Assembly: GCA_044229235.1 (NCBI GenBank)
Contig: JBGATH010000006.1
Span: forward strand, 62,001-126,000
Origin: UKL13-2 sp044229235
GTDB lineage: Bacteria > Pseudomonadota > Gammaproteobacteria > Burkholderiales > Usitatibacteraceae
DNA length: 64,000 bases
Direction of reading: 5' to 3'
Position numbers and translations under genes: made by a program
The notes under the pieces: generated by a model
Databases searched by the model: none
The model's input: only the letters and a program-made list of their open reading frames with translations
What the model was told of the DNA's origin: nothing
Shown: one piece after another, positions 8,133 to 16,397 of the stretch
Numbering within the stretch: position 1 is the stretch's first letter
Layout of the letters: each line of letters begins with the position of its first letter

Positions 8133-8306
8133 TCAAAGAAACTTCACCGGCGTTGTGTGGGAGGTTGCCATGACCAGCGTAATGGCGTCCAGGCAGTCCT
8201 TTTCGTTGTGATAGCTCTCGCCGGATTCGGCGATCTTCTTGCCGTTGTCGGCCAGCAGAATCCAGCGCCACTCGTGCTGCTGGTCCAGGAACATGTGGAA
8301 CGTCAC
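8133..8306 (-). CDS. DUF1508 (YegP-like) small protein
   Basis: The 57-residue product starts at a GTG at 8306, placed 7 bases after AAGGAG; the longer upstream frame is spurious. The pattern of F-x-L-D followed by W-R-W-x-L-x-A-x-N-G-x-x-I-A-x-S-G-E and Y-x-x-x-x-D-C matches a single DUF1508 repeat, a small alpha/beta fold of unknown role. Its GTG shares bases with the TGA of the symporter gene (8303-8305), so the two genes are likely translated in a coupled way. Confidence 0.75.
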   Translation of the reverse strand: MTFHMFLDQQHEWRWILLADNGKKIAESGESYHNEKDCLDAITLVMATSHTTPVKFL

Positions 8307-9808
8307 GGCATGACTCCTTTCGCGCCAACTCTGGCAGGATCGGTCTCCGCGGCAGGCGACGACGCCAGCCACAGGAAAAGGTAGGTGAGTGCACCATTGA
8401 GCACGAGCAGCTCAATGCCTATCTGGTAGCCGCCGGGGCGCGCGGCAAGAAACTTCTGCAGCAGGAAACTGATGAGTGGGGCCGCCAGGGCAGCGGTCAC
8501 GATCGCGCTGCCGCTGGAAAGACTGCGCCGCGTGAACAAACCGAAGCAGAACAGGCCAAGCAGCGGTCCATACGTATAGCCGGCCACAACCAGAATTGTA
8601 CCGATGATGGATTGGTCATTGAGCCAGCGAAACACCATCACCAGAAGGAAGAACAGCAAGGCAAAGGAGATGTGAGTGACTTGCCGGATTCGCTTCGCCG
8701 CCGCGTCGCCGAGACCGGTCCTGCGCTGAATGCCCAGTATGTCGATACAGAATGACGACGTCAGCGCGGTCAGCGCACCATCCGCACTGGGAAACAATGC
8801 CGAGATGAGCGCGACGAAGAACACGATCTGCACCCATGCCGGGAACTGCTGCATGACGATGGTCGGGAATAGCTGATCTCCCGCCCCGCTGATGCCCTTC
8901 GCTTGGGCGAACATGCTGAGCAGCGCGCCCAGCACAAGGAACAGCAGGTTGACGAAAACCAGCACGACGCTGAACACAAACATGTTTTTCTGCGAATCCC
9001 GAAGGTTGGGAACGCTGATGTTCTTCTGCATCATTTCCTGGTCGAGACCGGTCATGGCGATGGCGATGAATGCACCGCCCAGTACCTGCTTGAGCCAGAA
9101 TGCCGCAGCGCTTGGATCGTTGTTCCAGACGTTTGTCATGGGGCTGGCTTCGAGCATCTTCCAAAGCGCACTCCAGTTACCGCCGAGTGCGTCAGCCAGG
9201 AAATTCACGCAAATCAGCAGACCGCCGAGCATGCAGGCTGTCTGCAAGGTATCGGTGAACACGATGGTCTTGACGCCGCCCTGAAAGGTATAGAGCCAGA
9301 TCATGAGCAGGATGCCAAGGGTGGTGGCAAAGAACGGCACGCCGGCCGGTTCGCCGACCAGCAGATGCAGGACATTGACCACCAGATACAGGCGTGCCGT
9401 GGCACCAAGTGTGCGCGAGAGAATGAAAAACGACGCTCCTGTCTTGTGTGCTGCAACACCGAATCGCCGGTCGAGATAGTCGTAAATTGATGTCAGTTGA
9501 AGCCGGTAGTACAGAGGCAGCAGCACCAGCGCCACGATGGTGAAGCCAAGCCAGTTGCCGATCACCACCTGCAGGTAGGTCCAGCCGCTGCCGGCGACCG
9601 TTCCCGGCACGCTGATGAACGTGACGCCGGATAGCGATGTGCCGACCATGCCGAACGCCACCAACGCCCAGTTGCTCTTGCGATTGCCAATGAAGAACGC
9701 CTCGTTGGTGGCGTGACGCCCGGTTGCCCATGCCAGTACCAGCAGAAGCAGGAAATACGCGACGATGATCGCCAGCAGGTGAACGTTGGACATGGGGCCA
9801 AGGGTCAA
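8303..9808 (-). CDS. Sodium:solute symporter (SSS family)
   Basis: The 501-residue protein contains about 13 hydrophobic segments and the family core GMVGTSLSGVTFISVPG near residue 50, where helix TM1 is broken around the sodium and substrate site. It should import a solute with sodium across the inner membrane. The substrate (sugar, proline, pantothenate or an organic acid) cannot be assigned. The length fits the family. The DUF1508 gene follows with overlapping codons, and a candidate promoter lies at 9875-9903. Confidence 0.88.
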   Translation of the reverse strand: MTLGPMSNVHLLAIIVAYFLLLLVLAWATGRHATNEAFFIGNRKSNWALVAFGMVGTSLSGVTFISVPGTVAGSGWTYLQVVIGNWLGFTIVALVLLPLYYRLQLTSIYDYLDRRFGVAAHKTGASFFILSRTLGATARLYLVVNVLHLLVGEPAGVPFFATTLGILLMIWLYTFQGGVKTIVFTDTLQTACMLGGLLICVNFLADALGGNWSALWKMLEASPMTNVWNNDPSAAAFWLKQVLGGAFIAIAMTGLDQEMMQKNISVPNLRDSQKNMFVFSVVLVFVNLLFLVLGALLSMFAQAKGISGAGDQLFPTIVMQQFPAWVQIVFFVALISALFPSADGALTALTSSFCIDILGIQRRTGLGDAAAKRIRQVTHISFALLFFLLVMVFRWLNDQSIIGTILVVAGYTYGPLLGLFCFGLFTRRSLSSGSAIVTAALAAPLISFLLQKFLAARPGGYQIGIELLVLNGALTYLFLWLASSPAAETDPARVGAKGVMP

Positions 9809-9874
9809 TGGAACGGCCTGGGGAACCTCTGAACAAGTAGCCGGGGTTCCGGAATATTTGATCAGCGCCTACCA

Positions 9875-9903
9875 AGCATAGTGGCACATCACGCTCGACT
9901 CAA
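9875..9903 (-). promoter_or_regulatory. Candidate promoter of the symporter operon
   Basis: On the minus strand TTGAGT, 17 bases, TATGCT, about 67 bases upstream of the symporter ATG. Four of six consensus bases match in each hexamer. Confidence 0.4.
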
Positions 9904-10032
9904 GCGAAGCCGTGAGGCGCGCCTTGCTGATTCCGCAATGTGGCCGAATGGTGCCGCTGGCATTTGTGGATAACGTCGCAACCCGATGTCGCAGAAGCGC
10001 GCAGTGATCGCGCCGGCGTCGTGACGCTGGGG

Positions 10033-10920
10033 TCATGCGGGCTGCTTCCAGTCGATCTGCTGTACCAGCCAGTTGCGGAACGCGACGATCTTGGCCTTGT
10101 TGGCGTGCTGCTGAAGGCAAACGAGGAAGTAGCGGCTTTCCGAAGGGATTTCGATGTCAAACAGTTTCACCAGCCGGCCCGTCCTGAGGTCGCTTTCCAC
10201 CAGCGAGCGGCGGGTGAGTGCGATGCCTTCACCGGCAATGGCCTGCTGCAGGAAAAGCGCGGCATCGTTGTAGATCACCCCCTGCTGCGGAGGCGTGTGG
10301 TCCAGGCCGGCTGCGGCAAACCATTTTTCCCAATAGCCTGGTTCCAGCCTGAACAAGGGCAAGCCTTTGAGTTGCGATGGCTTCTTCGGCAATCGCCCGT
10401 CGCGAAAACTTGGACTGCAAACCGGCAGGTAGCTGTCGCCAGCCAGATGCAGGGAATACAGGCCTGGCCAGGGTCCCTGGCCGTAGCGTATTGCGACGTC
10501 GACACCATCGGTCAAGAAGTTGGCGCGTGCCTGGTTGGCTTCCACCGATACCTGGTACTCGGGGTGCGCTTCCAGAAAGCTGCCTACCCGTGGCATCAGC
10601 CAGCGGCTGGCGAACGACGGCAGCACGCTGATCACCAGTTTGTGTTCGCGCGCGGCGGGACTGACCGCCTCCACTGCGTCGGCAACCTGCTGCAGTGCGG
10701 TGCGCACGTGCTCCGCCAGGGCGGCGCCCTCGGGTGTGAGCTCAACGCGCCGGCCTATGCGCGCAAACACCGGTACGCCAAGGTATTCCTCCAGCGAGCG
10801 TATCTGGTGGCTGATCGCCCCGTGGGTCACGTGCAATTCCTCGGCTGCCGCCGAAAAGCTGGAAAGCCGCGCGGCCGCTTCAAGGACGGGAAGGGTGCTC
10901 AACGGGGGCAGCTTTCGCAT
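10033..10920 (-). CDS. LysR family transcriptional regulator (GcvA-like)
   Basis: The 295-residue protein begins with a winged helix-turn-helix (residues 5-62; LPVLEAAARLSSFSAAAEELHVT then AISHQIRSLE) of the GcvA subgroup, followed by a periplasmic-binding-protein-like effector domain (about 90-290). It should bind operator DNA as a tetramer and respond to a small molecule. The adjacent palindrome at 10921-10955 touches its own start codon, consistent with autoregulation. The divergent DUF2917 gene is the likely target, the symporter less likely. The inducer is unknown. Confidence 0.9.
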   Translation of the reverse strand: MRKLPPLSTLPVLEAAARLSSFSAAAEELHVTHGAISHQIRSLEEYLGVPVFARIGRRVELTPEGAALAEHVRTALQQVADAVEAVSPAAREHKLVISVLPSFASRWLMPRVGSFLEAHPEYQVSVEANQARANFLTDGVDVAIRYGQGPWPGLYSLHLAGDSYLPVCSPSFRDGRLPKKPSQLKGLPLFRLEPGYWEKWFAAAGLDHTPPQQGVIYNDAALFLQQAIAGEGIALTRRSLVESDLRTGRLVKLFDIEIPSESRYFLVCLQQHANKAKIVAFRNWLVQQIDWKQPA

Positions 10921-10955
10921 GACCTTAAATATGAAAAATATTCACATTAAAGGTC
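10921..10955. promoter_or_regulatory. LysR operator palindrome
   Basis: An inverted repeat with 15-base arms and a 5-base centre (gaccttaaatatgaa, aaata, ttcacattaaaggtc). The arms match at 13 of 15 positions. The palindrome directly abuts the LysR start codon and covers its ribosome site. AT-rich dyads of this type are usual LysR-family binding sites in divergent intergenic regions. Confidence 0.7.
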
Positions 10956-10967
10956 AAAAGATATCGA

Positions 10968-10996
10968 TTGTAGCGGCAGTTTGTCAAGCATAAAGT
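10968..10996 (+). promoter_or_regulatory. Candidate promoter of the DUF2917 gene
   Basis: TTGTAG, 17 bases, TAAAGT lies just downstream of the LysR palindrome, so a bound regulator would sit beside the -35 region, as expected for activation. Confidence 0.4.
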
Positions 10997-11052
10997 GCGA
11001 TCACTGAGACAGAAAAGTCGTCTCGTCTTCAAAGATGACCAAGGAGAAATAC

Positions 11053-11481
11053 GTGAGAAAAATACACTTGAACGTGCCGGACAACAGCCAATTGCGCGTG
11101 CAGCTTCGGGACCACCAGGTTTTCACGACCGAGCAGGCCGAAGGCCTGGTGCTGGAGTGTTTGCGTGGCGGCGTGTGGGTGACGTTTGACGGCGATTACG
11201 CCGACCATTTCCTGCAGCCCGGCGAGCGTTTTGCCGTGGCGGGTCGTGGACATGCCGTCATCCAGGCGCTGGAGGACAGCGAGATTGCACTAATTCCGAA
11301 ACGTCAGGATCTGCCGGAGTCGATTGGCCGGCAGATACCTCTGGTGAGTCAGGGCACCAAGGCAACTCGGGAAGCCGTGCCAGCCCACCGCTCATCTCTG
11401 GCGGAATGCGCCACGGATTGCTGGCGTAACGTCATCGCGAGCTTTTCCGCGGCGCGCCTTGGGCTGGAGCGAACCTTCTAG
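11053..11481 (+). CDS. DUF2917 domain protein
   Basis: The 142-residue product starts at a GTG at 11053, 6 bases after AAGGAG; an in-frame start at 11035 lies before that ribosome site and is less likely. Residues 10-80 form the DUF2917 cupin-like domain (GGVWVTFDGDYADHFLQPGERFAV). The C-terminal 50 residues are Ser/Arg/Ala-rich without a recognised domain. DUF2917 genes commonly neighbour LysR genes in betaproteobacteria, and the function is unknown. Divergent from the GcvA-like regulator and probably controlled by it. Confidence 0.75.
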   Translation: MRKIHLNVPDNSQLRVQLRDHQVFTTEQAEGLVLECLRGGVWVTFDGDYADHFLQPGERFAVAGRGHAVIQALEDSEIALIPKRQDLPESIGRQIPLVSQGTKATREAVPAHRSSLAECATDCWRNVIASFSAARLGLERTF

Positions 11482-11491
11482 TGCCGGGGGC

Positions 11492-11989
11492 TCAAGGCTT
11501 TGCGGCGCCGGGGTCGCGCAACGTCTTCGCGAACCAGTCATCCAGCATCTGCTTTTCGTACCGGATCAGGTCGCTGGTGTCGTAGCGCGGGCGGTGGCGC
11601 AGGTAATTCATGTCGTTGATGCGCGCCTCGCCACTTTTGACGATGGCGCCTTTGCTTTCCACGCGGTAACGAATCTGGATGGTGGGCCAGTCAGCCCCGC
11701 CCTTCAATATGCGGACATCGTGCGTACCGCGGTACTGCGGCTCGATGCGACCGGCAAGATCAATGTCGAGCACATCGATCACCAGGTCCTGTCCCGCGGG
11801 CAACTGCGCACCCAGCTTGCTGAAATGTGCCAGCAGTTCCTTCATGACGCGGTCCTTGTCGGCCTGCATGAAAGGCATGTCCACATAGTTTTCCGGCTTG
11901 ACGAACGTGACGCTGACTGCGGCGCTGGCCGCGTGGCTGACACCAAGACCGCAAAGTCCTGCCACCAAAAGTGATTGAACGGATTTCAT
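11492..11989 (-). CDS. Exported DUF3016 protein
   Basis: This 165-residue protein has a signal peptide ending in ASA (about residue 23) and the DUF3016 opening SVTFVKPENYVDMPF. The mature part is a single alpha/beta domain with conserved acidic strands (VIDVLDIDLAG). The family is a periplasmic protein of unknown role. It is convergent with the DUF2917 gene, with 10 bases between stops, and appears to be transcribed alone. Confidence 0.8.
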   Translation of the reverse strand: MKSVQSLLVAGLCGLGVSHAASAAVSVTFVKPENYVDMPFMQADKDRVMKELLAHFSKLGAQLPAGQDLVIDVLDIDLAGRIEPQYRGTHDVRILKGGADWPTIQIRYRVESKGAIVKSGEARINDMNYLRHRPRYDTSDLIRYEKQMLDDWFAKTLRDPGAAKP

Positions 11990-12329
11990 GATCGCTCCTT
12001 TGCGCCGGGCGCGGGTGGCGCATCTATGGATATTACGCGCGACCGGCCCGAACGGTTGTCTACCGGCCCATAGCGCCTACATTCGACAGCTTGTAGCCCG
12101 AAACATTCCGTTGGCGGGCGTGGCCGGCGGCGAGTGTCAGGAGAAGTCCACCCCGACCTCGCGCAGGATGACGCGGCTGTAGGTTTCCGTCACGCCTGCC
12201 GTGGAACTGGCTGCACAACGCAACGGCTTGCCGCGTGGACGGGCCGGCGGCCGACCTGCCGTTCACGCCGGATTCTCGAAGTCAGTTGCCCGCGTGGCAA
12301 AATTGCGCCAACCCTTTACGGAGTCGGGC
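11990..12329. other. Non-coding interval between DUF3016 and SDR genes
   Basis: These 340 bases separate divergent genes. I see no convincing reading frame, RNA gene, terminator or strong promoter. A weak CAAAAT 30-40 bases before the SDR start could be a -10 element without a good -35. Confidence 0.5.
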
Positions 12330-13103
12330 ATGAGCGCGAAAACACTTTTTGATTTGACCGGTCGTGTCGCCTTGATTACCGGCGGCTCGCGAGGCCTTGG
12401 TTTGCAAATCGCACACGGCTACGGCGCAATGGGCGCGAAGTTGGCACTAACTGCTCGTAAAGCTGACGAGCTGGAAGGTGCGCGCGCCGAACTGGCCGGC
12501 AAGGGCTACGACGTGTTCGTTGTGGCCAGCGACCTTTCCCAACCCGCCACAGTGGGTCCGATGGTTGATGCCGTTCTGGCCCATTTCGGCCGCATCGATA
12601 TCCTGGTCAACAACGCCGGCGCCTCGTGGGGTGCCCCAGCCGAGTCCTACCCGATCGAAGCGTGGAACAAGGTGATGAACACCAATGTGACCGGCGCGTT
12701 CCTGGTCGCGCAGCAGGTCGCCGCGAAGAGCATGATCCCCAACAAGCGTGGTGCGATCATCAATATCGCCTCCGTCGCCGGGTTCCGCGGACAGATGGGG
12801 GCGATGCAGACGATCGCCTACAACACCAGCAAAGGCGGCCTGATCAACTTCACCAAGTCGCTTGCGGCGGAATGGGCCCGGTACGGAATTCGCGTCAATG
12901 CGCTGGCACCCGGCTTTTTCCCGTCGAAGATGAGCGCGGGCGTATTGAAGGCGATAGACCAGCAGATTATCGCCATGACGCCCCTTGGGCGGCTGGGCGG
13001 CGATGAGGATCTGATGGGCCCGGCAATCTTTCTTGCTTCCGACGCGGCAAGCTACGTGACGGGCCACATCCTGTCCGTCGACGGCGGGATGATGGCAGTC
13101 TAG
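12330..13103 (+). CDS. Short-chain dehydrogenase/reductase (SDR)
   Basis: The 257-residue product is a classical SDR. It has the TGGSRGLG cofactor motif at residues 17-24, NNAG near 94, the catalytic Ser in NIASVAG, the YNTSK motif (Tyr164, Lys168) and a C-terminal DGGMMAV end. The start at 12330 matches the usual N-terminus (FDLTGRVALITGG); the longer frame upstream is not protein-like. It resembles gluconate 5-dehydrogenase or 3-oxoacyl-ACP reductase-like oxidoreductases. The substrate is unassigned. It sits upstream of the ribosomal operon but is separated from it by a promoter region. Confidence 0.9.
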   Translation: MSAKTLFDLTGRVALITGGSRGLGLQIAHGYGAMGAKLALTARKADELEGARAELAGKGYDVFVVASDLSQPATVGPMVDAVLAHFGRIDILVNNAGASWGAPAESYPIEAWNKVMNTNVTGAFLVAQQVAAKSMIPNKRGAIINIASVAGFRGQMGAMQTIAYNTSKGGLINFTKSLAAEWARYGIRVNALAPGFFPSKMSAGVLKAIDQQIIAMTPLGRLGGDEDLMGPAIFLASDAASYVTGHILSVDGGMMAV

Positions 13104-13486
13104 CCCGCAGGCTGGAAACGCAATAAGCGACTGAAAAATAACATTTATTGCCCAGCTGCCGCACTGCGCCGGCAGCTCGCCAAGTGTCCGGCTCGGCGAA
13201 TTCTCCTGAATAATCAACGGAAACCCTTGCGCTGTCCGTCGCAATCGGGTTAAAATCGACGTCTTTGCTGCTTCAGCCGTGGCTTCGTCGGCTGCAAGTC
13301 CGCTATAAAACGCCATCGCAAAACACCGCGTACGCACCGCCCGAGAGTCAGCCGAAGCCGATGTCAAGCGATCGGGCAAAAGCAGTTTTCTAACCTGTTG
13401 GCCATCCCTCAACGGATGGACGGCATAAGACGGATCCAAGACTGGCTGCCTCCTTCATCGGTTGTGGCACAAGTTGGAGAAAAAAA
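13104..13486. other. Leader region of the spc-type ribosomal operon
   Basis: This 383-base interval holds no gene. It contains a good sigma-70-type promoter at 13227-13256 and then about 230 bases of 5' leader before rplN. Such long leaders in ribosomal operons often carry control structures, but I cannot point to a specific fold here. Confidence 0.55.
13227..13256 (+). promoter_or_regulatory. Candidate promoter of the rplN-rplQ operon
   Basis: TTGCGC, 18 bases, TAAAAT. The -10 hexamer matches five of six consensus bases. No ribosomal protein gene precedes rplN here, so the operon needs its own promoter. Confidence 0.55.
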
Positions 13487-13855
13487 ATGATTCAGATGCA
13501 GTCGATTCTCGACGTCGCCGATAACACCGGCGCGCGATCGGTGATGTGTATCAAGGTCCTCGGCGGCTCAAAGCGTCGTTATGCGGGCATTGGTGATGTC
13601 ATCAAGGTCAGTATCAAGTCCGCGCAGCCCCGTGGCCGCGTGAAAAAAGGCGAGGTCTATAACGCCGTGGTGGTTCGTACCGCCAAGGGTGTGCGCCGCA
13701 ACGATGGTTCGCTCATCAAGTTCGACGGCAACGCCGCGGTCTTGCTGAATGCGAAGCTGGAGCCGATTGGCACCCGTATCTTCGGGCCCGTTACGCGCGA
13801 GCTGCGTACCGAGAAGTTCATGAAGATCGTGTCGCTGGCGCCGGAAGTACTGTAA
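13487..13855 (+). CDS. rplN: 50S ribosomal protein L14 (uL14)
   Basis: The 122-residue product starts MIQMQSILDVADNTGAR and ends in the normal uL14 C-terminus (FMKIVSLAPEVL). It binds 23S rRNA at the subunit interface. This is the first gene of the cluster. The genes that usually precede it, rpmC and rpsQ, are absent, and an SDR gene lies upstream instead. A GGAG lies 8 bases before the ATG. Confidence 0.99.
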   Translation: MIQMQSILDVADNTGARSVMCIKVLGGSKRRYAGIGDVIKVSIKSAQPRGRVKKGEVYNAVVVRTAKGVRRNDGSLIKFDGNAAVLLNAKLEPIGTRIFGPVTRELRTEKFMKIVSLAPEVL

Positions 13856-13866
13856 GGAGCCGAATG

Positions 13867-14187
13867 ATGAGCAAGATTCGCAAAGGCGACCAGGTCGTCG
13901 TCCTCACCGGCAAGGACAAAGGCAAGCGCGGCACCGTGTTGCGCGTCATGCCCGAGTTCGAGCGCGCGGTGGTGGAAGGCATCAATCGCGTCAAGAAGCA
14001 CACCAAGCCGAACCCCATGAAGGGCTCGACTGGCGGCATCGTTGAAAAAGAGATGCCGATTCACGTCTCCAACATCGCTGTCTTCAATCCGACCACCAGC
14101 AAGCCTGATCGCATCGGATTCAAGACCCTGGACGACAAGCGCAAGGTGCGCGTGTTTCGTTCCAACGGCGAAGTCGTCGACGCATAG
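13867..14187 (+). CDS. rplX: 50S ribosomal protein L24 (uL24)
   Basis: An N-terminal KOW motif (IRKGDQVVVLTGKDKGKRG) identifies L24, an early assembly protein that binds the 5' end of 23S rRNA. The second of two adjacent ATGs (13867) is chosen since it is 7 bases from AAGGAG; 13864 is possible. The product has 106 residues, the normal length. It starts 11 bases after rplN. Confidence 0.98.
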   Translation: MSKIRKGDQVVVLTGKDKGKRGTVLRVMPEFERAVVEGINRVKKHTKPNPMKGSTGGIVEKEMPIHVSNIAVFNPTTSKPDRIGFKTLDDKRKVRVFRSNGEVVDA

Positions 14188-14197
14188 GGGGTAACAG

Positions 14198-14737
14198 ATG
14201 TCTCGACTGCATACACACTACAAAGAAGTTGTCGCGCCGGCGCTGATGAAGCAGTTCGGCTACAAATCCTCCATGGAAGTGCCGCGCATCACCAAGATCA
14301 CCCTGAACATGGGTGTGGGTGAGGCCGTGGCCGACAAGAAGATCATGGAACACGCCGTGGGCGACATGCAAAAGATTGCCGGCCAAAAGCCCGTGGTCAC
14401 GCTGTCCAAGAAGTCGATCGCCGGCTTCAAGATCCGCGACGGCTATCCGATCGGCTGCATGGTGACCCTGCGCTCCACCCGCATGTACGAATTCCTTGAT
14501 CGCCTGATCACCGTTTCACTGCCGCGCGTGCGCGACTTTCGCGGTATCTCGGGGCGCTCGTTTGATGGCCGTGGCAATTACAACATGGGCGTCAAGGAAC
14601 AGATCATCTTCCCGGAAATCGAGTACGACAAGATTGACGCCATCCGCGGCATGAACATCTCGATTACCACCACCGCGAAAACGGACGCCGAAGCCAAGGC
14701 TTTGCTGGCCGCGTTCAAATTCCCGTTCCGAGGCTAA
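14198..14737 (+). CDS. rplE: 50S ribosomal protein L5 (uL5)
   Basis: The 179-residue product has the standard L5 sequence, with VPRITKITLNMGVGEA near the N-terminus and GMNISITTTAKTDAEA near the C-terminus. L5 binds 5S rRNA in the central protuberance. It lies 10 bases after rplX, and rpsN follows after 5 bases. Confidence 0.99.
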   Translation: MSRLHTHYKEVVAPALMKQFGYKSSMEVPRITKITLNMGVGEAVADKKIMEHAVGDMQKIAGQKPVVTLSKKSIAGFKIRDGYPIGCMVTLRSTRMYEFLDRLITVSLPRVRDFRGISGRSFDGRGNYNMGVKEQIIFPEIEYDKIDAIRGMNISITTTAKTDAEAKALLAAFKFPFRG

Positions 14738-14742
14738 GCGAC

Positions 14743-15048
14743 ATGGCAAAACTCGCTCTCATCAATCGTCAGGAAAAGCGTGAAAAGCTGGTGAAGAAAT
14801 TCGCCGGCAAGCGCGCTGAACTCCTGAAAATCATCAACGACCAGAGCATTCCGGAAGAGGACCGCTACCAGGCCCGCCTGAAGCTGCAGGCCCTGCCGCG
14901 CAACTCGAACCCGACCCGCCTGCGTAACCGCTGCGCGATTACCGGCCGTCCGCGTGGCGTGTACAGCAAATTTGGCCTGGGTCGAAACAAATTGCGTGAA
15001 ATCGCGATGCGCGGCGAAGTGCCGGGCATGGTGAAAGCAAGCTGGTAA
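14743..15048 (+). CDS. rpsN: 30S ribosomal protein S14 (uS14)
   Basis: The 101-residue protein is the long, zinc-free form: the region that carries two CxxC pairs in short S14 has only one Cys (RNRCAITGRPRG). It belongs to the head of the 30S subunit. It ends GEVPGMVKASW, as in most proteobacteria. Confidence 0.98.
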   Translation: MAKLALINRQEKREKLVKKFAGKRAELLKIINDQSIPEEDRYQARLKLQALPRNSNPTRLRNRCAITGRPRGVYSKFGLGRNKLREIAMRGEVPGMVKASW

Positions 15049-15072
15049 CCGGAAAGCGAACGGAGACAAATT

Positions 15073-15468
15073 ATGAGCATGAGTGATCCGATCGCCGATA
15101 TGCTGACGCGCATCCGTAATGCGCAGCAATCGGAAAAAGTCGACGTGACGATGCCCGCTTCGAAAGTGAAGTCGGCCATCGCCAAGGTACTGAAGGACGA
15201 AGGCTACATTGAAGACTTCGCCATTCGTACCATCGAAGGCAAGAACGAACTTAACGTCAGCCTCAAGTACTACGCAGGCAAGCCGGTGATCGAGAAGATC
15301 GAGCGCGTTTCGCGCCCCGGCCTCCGCGTCTACCGTGGCCGCGAAGATATCAAACCCGTCATGAACGGCCTCGGTGTGGCGATTGTGTCCACTTCGCAAG
15401 GCGTCATGACCGATCGCAAAGCGCGCGCTACCGGTGTCGGCGGCGAAGTGCTCTGCATCGTGGTGTAA
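15073..15468 (+). CDS. rpsH: 30S ribosomal protein S8 (uS8)
   Basis: The 131-residue protein opens MSMSDPIADMLTRIRNAQ and ends GEVLCIVV, both diagnostic of S8. The ATG at 15073 is 7 bases after a GGAG, so it is preferred over the one at 15079. In E. coli, S8 binds 16S rRNA and represses the spc operon by binding mRNA near rplE; whether that holds here was not tested. Confidence 0.98.
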   Translation: MSMSDPIADMLTRIRNAQQSEKVDVTMPASKVKSAIAKVLKDEGYIEDFAIRTIEGKNELNVSLKYYAGKPVIEKIERVSRPGLRVYRGREDIKPVMNGLGVAIVSTSQGVMTDRKARATGVGGEVLCIVV

Positions 15469-15480
15469 GGAGCGAACGAC

Positions 15481-16014
15481 ATGTCACGCGTAGGTAAGCT
15501 CCCCATTTCCGTGCCGGCCAAGGTTGAAATAACCCTGGCCGCCAACGAGATCACCGTGAAGGGTCCGCTCGGCACGCTGAAACAGGCTGCGTCGAACGAC
15601 GTCATCGTCAAGAAAGACGGCGACAAGCTGGTGTTCGAGGCTGCCAACGAAACCAAGCAGGCCAATGCCATGTCCGGCACCATGCGCGCGCTCGTCGCCA
15701 ACATGGTCACCGGTGTGGAAAAGGGCTTCGAGCGCAAGCTCAACCTGGTTGGCGTGGGCTACAAGGCCCAGGCTCAAGGTGACAAGCTCAATTTGGCGTT
15801 GGGCTATTCGCATCCCATCGTGCACATGATGCCCGAAGGCGTGAAATGCGAAACCCCGCTGCCGACCGAGATTCTGATCAAGGGTGTGGACAAGCAGAAG
15901 GTCGGCCAGGTTGCCGCCATCGTCCGCGGCTATCGTCCTCCCGAGCCGTACAAGGGCAAGGGTGTGCGCTACTCCGACGAGAAGATCACCCTCAAAGAAA
16001 CGAAGAAGAAGTAA
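15481..16014 (+). CDS. rplF: 50S ribosomal protein L6 (uL6)
   Basis: The 177-residue product has both L6 repeats and the signature RGYRPPEPYKGKGVRY near the C-terminus. L6 binds 23S rRNA near the GTPase centre. AAGGAG precedes the ATG. Confidence 0.99.
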   Translation: MSRVGKLPISVPAKVEITLAANEITVKGPLGTLKQAASNDVIVKKDGDKLVFEAANETKQANAMSGTMRALVANMVTGVEKGFERKLNLVGVGYKAQAQGDKLNLALGYSHPIVHMMPEGVKCETPLPTEILIKGVDKQKVGQVAAIVRGYRPPEPYKGKGVRYSDEKITLKETKKK

Positions 16015-16025
16015 GCGAGGCCATC

Positions 16026-16382
16026 ATGATCGACAAAAAAGTTTCCCGCCAACGTCGCGCCGCGAAAACCCGCGCCACGATCGCACGCCTGAAGGCTGTT
16101 CGTATGTCCGTGCACCGCACCAATACGCACATCTACGCGCAGATCATCGATGCGACCGGCTCCAAAGTTCTGGCGGCTGCATCGACGGCAGAAAAGGAAG
16201 TGCGTGGCCAGGTCAAGAATGGCGGCAACAAGGAAGCGGCTGCCCTGGTTGGCAAGCGCATTGCCGAGCGCGCGAAAGCCGCCGGCGTGAGCACCGTCGC
16301 GTTCGACCGTTCGGGATTTGCATACCACGGTCGCGTCAAGGCCCTGGCTGAGGCAGCTCGCGAAGCCGGCCTCACGTTCTAA
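16026..16382 (+). CDS. rplR: 50S ribosomal protein L18 (uL18)
   Basis: The product has 118 residues from the ATG at 16026. A longer open frame overlaps rplF and is not used. The basic N-terminus (KKVSRQRRAAKTRATI) and the FDRSGFAYHGRVKALA end are typical of L18, which binds 5S rRNA with L5. Confidence 0.98.
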   Translation: MIDKKVSRQRRAAKTRATIARLKAVRMSVHRTNTHIYAQIIDATGSKVLAAASTAEKEVRGQVKNGGNKEAAALVGKRIAERAKAAGVSTVAFDRSGFAYHGRVKALAEAAREAGLTF

Positions 16383-16397
16383 TCAAGGATTCGACAA

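Noticed and set aside
9940..10950. Plus-strand frame of 336 codons over the LysR gene
   Set aside because: The minus-strand LysR protein has a clear helix-turn-helix and effector domain. The plus frame is a shadow.
12447..13439. Minus-strand frame of 330 codons over the SDR gene
   Set aside because: The SDR motifs on the plus strand are unmistakable, and the opposite frame has no recognisable features.
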